NCBI RefSeq assembly: GCF_020103695.1
Contig: NZ_JAHXBF010000010.1
Location: 372,001-436,000, forward strand
Reading direction: 5' to 3'
Source: Hyalangium versicolor
Lineage (GTDB): Bacteria > Myxococcota > Myxococcia > Myxococcales > Myxococcaceae
Length of the DNA stretch: 64,000 nucleotides
Under the pieces are notes generated by a model. The model worked only from the letters and a program-made list of their open reading frames with translations, did no database searches and was not told the DNA's origin. Made by a program: the position numbers and the translations under genes. Below, in pieces: positions 53,901 through 60,393 of this stretch; position 1 is the stretch's first letter, and each line of letters begins with the position of its first letter.

Positions 53901-54478
53901 TACTCCTTCAGCCGCGCGCACGTCTTCGGGTCCAGCATCCCGGTCTTCAGTTCATTCTCGCCGAGCATCTTCACGAGCCAGGTACGCCGGGCCTTGTGCT
54001 TGGCGAAGTAGCGGAAGACAGGCACCTTGAAGAATTCGTACTCGTTCGCGAAGGGCTCCTGGGAGAAAGGGCCGTTCTTCATCCGTTCGATGTCCAGCTT
54101 CAACGTCGCCTGGGCCAGCTCCGCATCCGAGCGAGAGCCTCCGAGGATGAGGGGCTGGGCGAACTGCCAGCCAGACCACTTGAAGAAGCCGTTCTCGCTC
54201 TGCGGCTGGTACGGGTTCACCAGGTAGGGAGCATGGAAGAACTCGCGCTTCGTCGGGGTGTTGACCTTGATCTTGACCTGGCCATGCGCGGGCACCTTCT
54301 TCCCTTTGAATTCGATGTCCACGGCGTCCAGGGCCGTGAACTCGAGGGCGCTGGCGACGAGCGACCCATGCCGGGCGAGCAGCCGGAACAGGAGCTGGTT
54401 GCGCAGCTCCTTCCAGGAATAGGGCTCGAATCCCGGGAACTTCAGCGGACTCGGATTGTTGATGAACCGCAGAGCCAT
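50945..54478 (-). CDS. multidomain protein: duplicated PD-(D/E)XK nuclease module, OTU-like protease domain and basic tail
   Basis: The 1177-residue protein starts at ATG 54478 behind GGAGAGG and has no signal peptide or membrane segment. Two modules of about 390-430 residues lie in tandem. Each has a helical/beta front half (KFPGFEPYSWKELRNQLLFR; FNGVLDPDHQRNKRLFSLLT) and a nuclease half with paired motifs: GIDQIW then VIECKGSK (D316, E336, K338) and GVDQIW then LVECKGSK (D751, E771, K773). The D to ExK spacing is the same in both. Residues 940-1095 contain ADGDCAYITV (C957) and GSIAHYYPAL (H1088), the Cys and His boxes of OTU proteases. The last 70 residues carry GSTPKT twice, poly-Gln runs and KRKRP. 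The role is unknown; see findings. Confidence 0.8.
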   Translation of the reverse strand: MALRFINNPSPLKFPGFEPYSWKELRNQLLFRLLARHGSLVASALEFTALDAVDIEFKGKKVPAHGQVKIKVNTPTKREFFHAPYLVNPYQPQSENGFFKWSGWQFAQPLILGGSRSDAELAQATLKLDIERMKNGPFSQEPFANEYEFFKVPVFRYFAKHKARRTWLVKMLGENELKTGMLDPKTCARLKEYLPDSMVSDLDDTTPVLVSGASRTLLQHLLVFHEHPEQYPKEWSTYLGSKARQSHHMYKSHQRLVSHYTQLEERVGETDDDNSRPLTEARGEYLAAKVMAMIFAGDLFELKMGFGDRQKAQGIDQIWARRDTKTNNVEAYFVIECKGSKSAKHGQNKEETQMSPGWVFKKLVELASDDSEEEKLQRLAQNVLSAMFDEASPVAVFGMTIKSIFDKDHTYQTATRFNVQISKQLRFPTVLQQANTQADTLDDLDELFGSSAFPPVKSAEIGILEKLPASAMKFDVPKDVRFFNFNGVLDPDHQRNKRLFSLLTAHAASILSVQDYFGVEPHNVKIDGGKLHAYTAFATTAYGGNNAHQHGLISTLVDPYDQDSTGSGALLLESNDKEEAKRALAWKQKALKTPNTSRPKWMASVANFTDSERINGVLLFFAKRPWAREELQRIWKGGMVDEPAEETVLAFPNLPQSWFTWKSGNTKLLDQVLAMKFTWDRFTSHENKSLKRLGQHYQSLQKELTKNTSKTVLTEVSGEYLGARAMAVIFGKDRLQLKMGHGEKQVRQGVDQIWAKRDPTTGDVVAYFLVECKGSKGAELGQNVHETQMSPAWIFQKMLELAKEGGRLSRLSQKVLSALFEPTSKAEVYGVIIQSLFDPKKGTGGRFNIRLTSRLFFPDMLELANVLYQKNLGTDGSKLYSRILHERMPLSTFLPDYASTRIPVKKSSLVGKQYTNPSRHKTCHNYPLTVQHVQVLAVLGTKEVPLVTWDVPADGDCAYITVQKFLEKIPGLLGKLGLTTLPTLEELKGKVVAEINTSPDFARGFLEEGQSLEQLKTKVKERHAFFGAHGDIVLPSLARQLGLGIHVIHPSGFDEDLDVSFGLNLPVTAPKVYAVLTTYMGNPGSIAHYYPALPQRLRLTTHPVVPSGHGRGQAIQSGSTPKTLPLKQQQSKKPGSTPKTQQPQQQQTLKRKRPQNSDAGGSKGTDHGDPGNNKQRK

Positions 54479-54571
54479 GGAACCTCTCCGAAAGCGCGAC
54501 GCACTGCCCTGGCAACCGAGACAGGAGCATAGAGAGGGCTGCCGCGGCAGGACATGACCCTCGCGGTAGGC

Positions 54572-55264
54572 TCACCAGTGTCGCCGGAACGCGAGGCCAA
54601 ACTCGAGGAGGTTCAGCGAGAGGTGCGCCGCGAGCGGCAGTGCCAACACGCCCGAGCGCAGGAAGAGCAGCCCCAGAGGAAGACCCACCAGGAGCGCCGT
54701 AGCGGCCATGTACCAGAGGCCGCCAGCCCAGTGGAGCATGCCAAAGAGCACCGCACTCAGGACCAGCGCTGGCCACCATCCCCACCGTTCCGCCAGGCGC
54801 GGCAGGACATGCCCCCGGTAGATGAGCTCCTCCGCCACGGGGGCCAGCACGCAGTTGGCGAGGAAGAAGAGGCTCAGAGGCCGGCTGATGCGATCCACGA
54901 CCGTCCCCGAGGACACGTAGTCGCCCAGACGCGCCTGGAGCGCCACCAGCAGGCGCTCGATACCGAGAGCGTAGGCGGCGAAGAGGCCTGCGCCGAACAG
55001 CACGCCGATCACCACGGCTCGTGGCCATGGCCAGGCCGGCTGGCGGAGGGTGGTGGCAACGGCTCCTGACCGCCAGAGCCAGAACGCGGTCGTGGCCAGC
55101 GCCACCTGAACGAGCAGCAGGATGATCCCCATCTTCCCCGTCACCCATTCCGCAACCTCTTGCGGGTCGCTGGGAGGGCCGCCTCGGACGAAATAGGCGG
55201 AGAAGCCCACCAGGAGGACGAGGAAGGCCACAGGCCCGACCAAGGCCGTCAGCAGCGGTCTCAT
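54572..55264 (-). CDS. CPBP-family intramembrane metalloprotease (CAAX protease-like)
   Basis: The 230-residue protein was started at ATG 55264, with AGGAG seven bases upstream; ATG 55282 would add six residues. It has about seven membrane segments and the CPBP signature: VAEELIYRGHVLPRL (the Glu-Glu pair), LFGMLHWAGGLWYM (His) and ALPLAAHLSLNLL (His-x3-Asn). The family includes CAAX prenyl proteases and bacteriocin-immunity or regulatory proteases. It is divergent from a PadR-type regulator 100 bases away, which may control it, and it lies 93 bases upstream of the large nuclease/OTU gene on the same strand. Confidence 0.9.
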   Translation of the reverse strand: MRPLLTALVGPVAFLVLLVGFSAYFVRGGPPSDPQEVAEWVTGKMGIILLLVQVALATTAFWLWRSGAVATTLRQPAWPWPRAVVIGVLFGAGLFAAYALGIERLLVALQARLGDYVSSGTVVDRISRPLSLFFLANCVLAPVAEELIYRGHVLPRLAERWGWWPALVLSAVLFGMLHWAGGLWYMAATALLVGLPLGLLFLRSGVLALPLAAHLSLNLLEFGLAFRRHW

Positions 55265-55347
55265 GAGGGAGCTCCTAGCCATGAACGACCCCCTGTCCCA
55301 ATAACCCACGCTTCATGCCGGTCCTCCTTGCCCAATGCATCTGGCAG

Positions 55348-55366
55348 ATATATCTAGAAGATATAT
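55348..55366 (+). promoter_or_regulatory. perfect inverted repeat, candidate PadR operator
   Basis: ATATATC-TAGAA-GATATAT is a perfect seven-base inverted repeat with a five-base spacer (55348-55354, 55360-55366). It stands out in a GC-rich genome, overlaps the first bases of the ATG at 55365, and lies between the divergent PadR and CPBP genes, so it probably mediates autorepression and control of both. Confidence 0.6.
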
Positions 55367-55943
55367 GGGGCGACCTGGAAAGCCAACAGGAGTGCGTCAG
55401 AACCGGACCCGGCCGGCGGTGTTGGGGGCGCTGGCGCGCGGCCCCGCGAGCGGCTACGAGATTCGCCGCCGCATCGAGAGCAGCTTCGGCCACTTCTGGC
55501 AGGAGAGCCTGGGACAGCTCTACCCCACGCTGTCGGCGCTCAGCGGGGAGGGGCTGATCCGCGTCGCCGACGAAGGTGGGCACGGCGATCGGAAACGCGT
55601 CCGCTATGCGATCACGAAGGCGGGCCGGGAGGCTCTGGCCCTCTGGCTCAAGGAGGCGCCCGCCCCTCACGTCGAGAGAAACGAACTCCTCCTCAAGGTG
55701 TTCTTCGCGAACGAGGGAAAGCTGGCCGACGCTCTGGCGCACCTGGAGTCAAGCCTGAGGGACGCTCAGGCGCAACGAGACATCCTGCTGACGCTCGCGA
55801 AGGAGATCTTCCCCACCGGCGAACCGCGCGAGACGGAGGCGTTGCTTGGCTGGTTGACGCTCGACTATGGCCTGGTGGGGTTGAGAGCTCACATCGACTG
55901 GTGTGAGGGGGCGCTCCGCCGCCTGCGTGCCCGCGCGCGGTAG
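55365..55943 (+). CDS. PadR-family transcriptional regulator
   Basis: The 192-residue protein starts at ATG 55365 (MGRPGKPTGVRQNRTRPAVL). The PadR winged helix is clear: VLGALARGPASGYEIRRRIE, then FWQESLGQLYPTLSALSGEG (recognition helix) and GDRKRVRYAITKAGREALAL (wing). The C-terminal helices (NELLLKVFFANEGK and LESSLRDAQAQRD) form the dimer arm. A perfect palindrome overlaps the start codon, the hallmark of autorepression. Likely targets are itself and the divergent CPBP protease. The effector is unknown. Confidence 0.92.
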   Translation: MGRPGKPTGVRQNRTRPAVLGALARGPASGYEIRRRIESSFGHFWQESLGQLYPTLSALSGEGLIRVADEGGHGDRKRVRYAITKAGREALALWLKEAPAPHVERNELLLKVFFANEGKLADALAHLESSLRDAQAQRDILLTLAKEIFPTGEPRETEALLGWLTLDYGLVGLRAHIDWCEGALRRLRARAR

Positions 55944-55972
55944 TCCCCCGGGATGCACCTGTCAGGGGGACT
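55942..55972. terminator. bidirectional terminator
   Basis: AGTCCCCC/GGGGGACT (55942-55949, 55965-55972) is a perfect eight-base stem overlapping the stop codons of the converging PadR and LysR genes. Confidence 0.6.
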
Positions 55973-56870
55973 CGGCCGATGTCTTGATGAAGTCGATGAA
56001 GGCCCGCAGTGGCGCCGGAACGAGGCGCCGTCCTGGGTAATAGAGGAACGGCCCCGAGAAGTCCTGCCACCAGGGCTTGAGGATGGGCTCGAGGGCTCCG
56101 CTGTCGAGGTACGGCCGCAGCCAGTCCTCGAAGAGGTGCACGATGCCGATGCCGGCGATGGCCGCATCAATGGAGAGATCGGTCGCTCCGCCCAGCCGCA
56201 CAATCAGCGGCCCCACCGGATCCACCCGCACCTCCTCGCCGTTGCGCTCGAACTCCCACGGCGCCATCGCGCCGCTGGAGAAGCGGCCGCGCAGACAGGC
56301 GTGGTTCAGCAACTCGCGGGGGTGCTTCGGCCGGCCATGGCGCTCCAGGTAGGCGGCGGACGCGGCGGTGGCCATGCGCTGGACACGCGGCCCGATGGGC
56401 ACCGCGATCATGTCCTGCTCCAGCCGCTCGTCGTAGCGGATGCCCGCGTCGCACCCGGCGGCGATCACGTCGACAAAGCTGTCCTCGGTGATGATCTCCA
56501 GCCGGATGTCGGGGTAGGCGGCGAGGAACGGCGGGACGATGCGGGGGAGCACCAGCCGCGCCGCGCTGATCGGGACATTGAGGCGCAGTGAGCCCGCGGG
56601 CCGGTCGCGAAAGCCATTCACCACGTCGAGGGCGGCCTCCATCTCGGCCAAGGCGGGTCCGAGCCGCGCCAGGAGGCCCTGCCCCGCTTCGGTCAGGACG
56701 ACACTGCGCGTGGTCCGGTTGAGCAGCCTGACCCCCAGCTGTGCCTCCAGGCGGCGGACCGCCTCGCTGAGCGCGGACGCACTGCTGCCACTGGCACGAG
56801 CACCCTCGCGAAAACCCCGGGCGCGCGCCACCGCCACGAAGGCCTTCAGGTCATCCAGGTCGGCTTTCAC
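55962..56870 (-). CDS. LysR-family transcriptional regulator
   Basis: The 302-residue protein has the LysR helix-turn-helix (DDLKAFVAVARARGFREGAR, SASALSEAVRRLEAQLGVRL then LNRTTRSVVLTEAG). A substrate-binding domain follows (GSLRLNVPISAARLVLPRIV, FVDVIAAGCDAGIRY and YPGRRLVPAPLRAFIDFI). This is close to the group that includes regulators of oxidoreductase genes. It is divergent from the aldo/keto reductase gene, 91 bases away, the typical LysR-target arrangement. The ligand is unknown. Confidence 0.93.
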   Translation of the reverse strand: MKADLDDLKAFVAVARARGFREGARASGSSASALSEAVRRLEAQLGVRLLNRTTRSVVLTEAGQGLLARLGPALAEMEAALDVVNGFRDRPAGSLRLNVPISAARLVLPRIVPPFLAAYPDIRLEIITEDSFVDVIAAGCDAGIRYDERLEQDMIAVPIGPRVQRMATAASAAYLERHGRPKHPRELLNHACLRGRFSSGAMAPWEFERNGEEVRVDPVGPLIVRLGGATDLSIDAAIAGIGIVHLFEDWLRPYLDSGALEPILKPWWQDFSGPFLYYPGRRLVPAPLRAFIDFIKTSAESP

Positions 56871-56892
56871 TGTTCGCCTTTCCGCACAGCCC

Positions 56893-56905
56893 GTACGAAT
56901 TGTAC
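56893..56905 (+). promoter_or_regulatory. imperfect palindrome in LysR/reductase divergent region
   Basis: GTACGAATTGTAC lies between the LysR gene and the aldo/keto reductase gene. Palindromic GTAC ends flanking an AT-rich centre fit the T-N11-A style of LysR boxes. Function is inferred from position. Confidence 0.4.
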
Positions 56906-56961
56906 CGGTTATCGCGGGCCCGCTGAGCGTCTATCTGTGTCTCGTCCCGAAAGGAGAAAAC

Positions 56962-57831
56962 ATGTCCAAGTCCAAGATCGAGCTGTCTGGCACATTCACC
57001 CTCGGAGGCCGCACCGTGAAGCGGCTCGGCTATGGCGCCATGCAACTCGCGGGGCCCGGGGTTTTCGGCCCTCCCAAGGATCACGGTGCGGCACTGTCCG
57101 TGCTGCGCGAGGCGGTCGCGAGCGGAGTGGATCACATCGACACCAGTGACTTCTACGGCCCGCACATCACGAACCGGCTGATTCGCGAAGCGCTCGCGCC
57201 CTATCCCCGCGACCTCGTCATCGTCACCAAGATCGGCGCCCGGCGTGGCGAGGATGGCTCGTGGCTCCCGGCCTTCTCGCCTCAGGAACTGACCCAGGCG
57301 GTCCACGACAACCTGCGCAACCTGGGCCTGGAGGTGCTCGACGTGGTCAACCTTCGCATCATGTTCAGCGCCCATGGACCTGTGGAGGGTTCGATCGAGG
57401 CGCCGCTCACGGCGCTGGCCGAACTCCAGCGGAAGGGCCTGGTGCGTCACATCGGCCTGAGCAATGTCACCCCCACGCAGATCGCGGAGGCTCGCCGGAT
57501 CACCCCCATCGTCTGCGTGCAGAACCAGTACAACCTGGTGCATCGAACCGACGATGCCTTGGTTGACGCGCTGGCCCGCGACGGCATCGCCTATGTGCCG
57601 TTCTTCCCGCTCGGCGGCTTCAACCCGCTGCAGTCGTCGACCCTGTCCAAGGTCGCCGCGCGCCTCGGGGCCACGCCCCTGCAGACCGCGCTCGCATGGT
57701 TGCTTCACCGCTCGCCCAACATCCTGGTGATTCCCGGCACCTCCTCCGTGGCGCACCTCCGGGAGAACCTCGCCGCGGCCGAACTCACGCTGCCGGACGA
57801 TGCGCTCCGGGAGCTGAACTCCATCGGGTGA
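56962..57831 (+). CDS. aldo/keto reductase (PdxI/YdbC-like)
   Basis: The 289-residue protein starts at ATG 56962 behind AAGGAG. The TIM-barrel AKR tetrad is partly visible: D60 and Y65 (HIDTSDFYG), K90 (IVTKIGA). The position usually holding His reads DVVNLRIM with Asn, as in the YdbC/PdxI group (pyridoxine 4-dehydrogenase) recalled from E. coli, so a pyridoxal reductase activity is possible. NADPH-site segments (HIGLSNVTPTQI, ILVIPGTSSVAHL) are present. It is a probable LysR target, and the acyltransferase gene downstream may be coupled by a GTGA overlap. Confidence 0.9.
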   Translation: MSKSKIELSGTFTLGGRTVKRLGYGAMQLAGPGVFGPPKDHGAALSVLREAVASGVDHIDTSDFYGPHITNRLIREALAPYPRDLVIVTKIGARRGEDGSWLPAFSPQELTQAVHDNLRNLGLEVLDVVNLRIMFSAHGPVEGSIEAPLTALAELQRKGLVRHIGLSNVTPTQIAEARRITPIVCVQNQYNLVHRTDDALVDALARDGIAYVPFFPLGGFNPLQSSTLSKVAARLGATPLQTALAWLLHRSPNILVIPGTSSVAHLRENLAAAELTLPDDALRELNSIG

Positions 57832-57896
57832 AGGTGGCCGGGACGCTCACGGCGTGGCATTGGGGAGTTCGGCCTGTTGCGCGCTCTACCCCCCGC

Positions 57897-58553
57897 ATGG
57901 TGGAACTCCTTCCTCATCGCGAGGGCCCGCGGGCCGTGGAGGCAGTGTTGAGCAAGACGAGAAGCGCATGGGCTCACCGGCTCGGCCACCTCTTCCTCGG
58001 ATTCTTCGGCTGGCGAACCGAGGGGCAGCTCCCTGAAGGCAGGAAGTTCGTCATCATCGCCGCGCCGCATACCTCCAACTGGGATCTGCCCTTCATGCTG
58101 GCGGTGTCCTATGTCTTTGGCGCCCGGCTCTCGTTTCTGATGAAGCACACGATGTTCTGGGGACCGTTTGGCCCTTTCTTCCGCTGGCTGGGAGGAATCC
58201 CGGTGAACCGGACGGCCCGTCACAACCTCGTGCAGCAATGTGTCGACGCCTTCCAACAGCGTGAGGAGCTCGTCCTCGCGATCCCGCCTGAGGGCACGCG
58301 GAGCAAGGTCCGGTATTGGAAGACAGGGTTCTATTGGATCGCCCACGAGGCCAAGGTCCCCATCCTGCTGGGATTCCTCGACTACAAGCGCAAGGTGGGT
58401 GGTCTTGGACCAGCGGTGATGCCCACGGGAGACCTGAAGGCAGACCTCGAGAAGATCCGTGAGTTCTACAAGGGCATCCCAGGGAAGTACCCCAGCCAGA
58501 TGGGAGAGATCGATCTGCAGGAGCGCGACCGAGCCTCCACGCCTCGCTCCTGA
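57897..58553 (+). CDS. 1-acyl-sn-glycerol-3-phosphate acyltransferase family protein (PlsC-like)
   Basis: The protein has about 218 residues from ATG 57897; a GTG at 57828 overlapping the reductase stop codon (GTGA) would add 23 residues and is possible. The PlsC motifs are present: APHTSNWDLPF (H-x4-D, catalytic), GGIPVNRTARHN and IPPEGTRSKVRYWKTGF (PEGTRS). It is shorter and lacks obvious membrane spans apart from one possible N-terminal helix. The family acylates lysophosphatidate in phospholipid synthesis. Which acyl donor or acceptor is used is not shown. Confidence 0.88.
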   Translation: MVELLPHREGPRAVEAVLSKTRSAWAHRLGHLFLGFFGWRTEGQLPEGRKFVIIAAPHTSNWDLPFMLAVSYVFGARLSFLMKHTMFWGPFGPFFRWLGGIPVNRTARHNLVQQCVDAFQQREELVLAIPPEGTRSKVRYWKTGFYWIAHEAKVPILLGFLDYKRKVGGLGPAVMPTGDLKADLEKIREFYKGIPGKYPSQMGEIDLQERDRASTPRS

Positions 58554-58607
58554 GCCAGCGCCGCGCTATCCGCTCCCTCTCCGTCTTTTTCGTACCTCGA
58601 CGGTCGT

Positions 58608-60164
58608 TCACTGGCGACGGGGGGCCCAGAGCGCGAGCCCCAACAACGCAAGCCATGCCGCAGAAACGGGCGAGGCATTGCAAGAGTAAGACGCGGGCGG
58701 GGGCTCATCGGCCGCCTGTCTCACCTCCACTTCGAAGGAGCAGCTCGCCTGTTGCTCGAGCTCGTCCTCTGCGGTCGCCGTGACCGTCGTGACACCTACA
58801 GGAAAGAGGCTCCCTGAAGGCACGTCATAACGGATTTCAGGCGCCGCGCTCTGATCATCCGTGGCAGTTGCGGGAGGGTAGGACACAGCAGCTCCCTCCG
58901 CGTCCTGCGACTCCACGACCACGCGCTCAGGGCATTGAATCGTGGGAGGAGCATGATCGGTCAGACAGGCCAGGCGCATGGACCACACCTCTTGCTCACG
59001 GCCTTCTCCGTCCTTCGGAAGAAAGAATAGATGCTTTCCAGCGGGAAAGAGTCGCCGCGGAGCGAAAATTCCGGCGGGGAGTGCTACTTGCCCCTCCCGC
59101 CCGTCACTCGCCTCGTGCCAGAAGAGTGCCTGATTCGAGGCTGAGATGAAGACCTGATCATTGACGGAGGTGATCCCACTGAGTCCACCGGTGAGAGGTG
59201 TGGAGGGGTCCTTGGTCTCCGGGTCGAATGCATGGAGCGAGTACTCCCAATAGGGCGCAGGCGATGGGCCTGCTGACCATGGCTGGAAGCTCTGGAGGAC
59301 AAAGATCCTTCCCGCAGCCCCGACAAGCTGATCGTCCCTGTAGATGCCCACGTGAATAATGCTGAAGGAGGAGAGATAGCTCCTCTCAAGCTTACGCGTC
59401 CCCTCCAGTGTTCCATCGGTCGTCCACATGCGATTGCCCGCCCCCGAGGAAGCGAGGTAGAGGTGGTCCTGGGTCGTCGCGACGGGTTCCCAGAATGTCT
59501 CGTCCGAGAGCAGATGGGTCCCTGCTTCGGTCCCATCGCTTCCCCACAACTCGCCGTGCGGGGTGCCGACGAGTTCGAACACGAGCCTCCCGTGCACAGT
59601 GTCCAACCAGGGCACTGATATCCCGGGAGCAAAGCTCTTGAAGACCGTGGTCCCATCCGCAGTCCCATCACTCTTCCAGAGAGTGACGCCGGGATTGGCA
59701 TCTCCCACCGTGAAGAAGACCGTATCTCCCAGGGATGCGAACCGACTGAACGGGGTGCTGGCGGCCCCTGGGGTGAGGTCCACGACGAGGCTTGTGCCCT
59801 CGGGGGTGCCATCGCTCTTCCATAACTCCTGCCCTGTCTCCGGAGTGGACTCCGTGAAGAAGAGCGTCTGGCCTGCCGCGGTCAACTTCTCGAGATTGGA
59901 GGCCGCCTTGACGAGGACGGTGCCGGTGGGAGTGCCGTCGCTCCTCCACAACTCCTCTCGGGCGGAGAGGTGAAGGGAGACGAAGAGTGTTCCCTCTGCG
60001 GAAGCCATCTCCTTGATCCTGATATCGGATGGCCAGACGCCCAGGACCCGGACTGCCTCACAGAGAGGCGCCTGTGTCTCCGATACTTGCTGTGAGGGAA
60101 AAGAGGCGCTTGCTGTCAGCGCCAGGAATGCGGGCACCACTGCAACGAAGACCCCTGAAGCCAT
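58608..60164 (-). CDS. surface protein with ELWxxDGT repeats, HYR domain and MYXO-CTERM-like tail
   Basis: The 518-residue protein starts at ATG 60164 with a signal peptide (ASGVFVAVVPAFLALTASA). Five ELWxxDGT-type repeats are visible (REELWRSDGTPTGT, GQELWKSDGTPEGT, GVTLWKSDGTADGT, HGELWGSDGTEAGT, GNRMWTTDGTLEGT), forming a beta-propeller-like region. A HYR/Ig-type domain follows (PPTIQCPERVVVESQDAEGA, GVTTVTATAEDELEQQASC). The C terminus is YSCNASPVSAAWLALLGLAL then WAPRRQ: a Cys, one membrane span and Arg pair, as in the MYXO-CTERM sorting signals. Surface display is likely. The function is unknown. Confidence 0.85.
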   Translation of the reverse strand: MASGVFVAVVPAFLALTASASFPSQQVSETQAPLCEAVRVLGVWPSDIRIKEMASAEGTLFVSLHLSAREELWRSDGTPTGTVLVKAASNLEKLTAAGQTLFFTESTPETGQELWKSDGTPEGTSLVVDLTPGAASTPFSRFASLGDTVFFTVGDANPGVTLWKSDGTADGTTVFKSFAPGISVPWLDTVHGRLVFELVGTPHGELWGSDGTEAGTHLLSDETFWEPVATTQDHLYLASSGAGNRMWTTDGTLEGTRKLERSYLSSFSIIHVGIYRDDQLVGAAGRIFVLQSFQPWSAGPSPAPYWEYSLHAFDPETKDPSTPLTGGLSGITSVNDQVFISASNQALFWHEASDGREGQVALPAGIFAPRRLFPAGKHLFFLPKDGEGREQEVWSMRLACLTDHAPPTIQCPERVVVESQDAEGAAVSYPPATATDDQSAAPEIRYDVPSGSLFPVGVTTVTATAEDELEQQASCSFEVEVRQAADEPPPASYSCNASPVSAAWLALLGLALWAPRRQ

Positions 60165-60393
60165 CCATGCTCCTCTCGGAGGGGGAAGTCCCTCCTGGGA
60201 GTTTCTCACATCGCGACACTGATCAACGGTGAGGTACGCAACATGGGAGGCCTGTCCCACGGTGCTCCATCTGCCGCGTACCCAACGCCGGGGCACCGCA
60301 GCCGCTCTTTCTCTTGTGATCTGACATGGGAAAGAACGACGTTCTGGTGGTTCCCCCCAAGCCACAGGGTGCCCGCACGCCCCACCTCTCCTG

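Noticed and set aside
54478..55264. Possible toxin immunity gene next to the nuclease/OTU protein
   Set aside because: The only neighbour on that side is a full CPBP intramembrane protease with its own divergent regulator. Some CPBP proteins act as immunity factors, but nothing in the sequence ties it to this protein.
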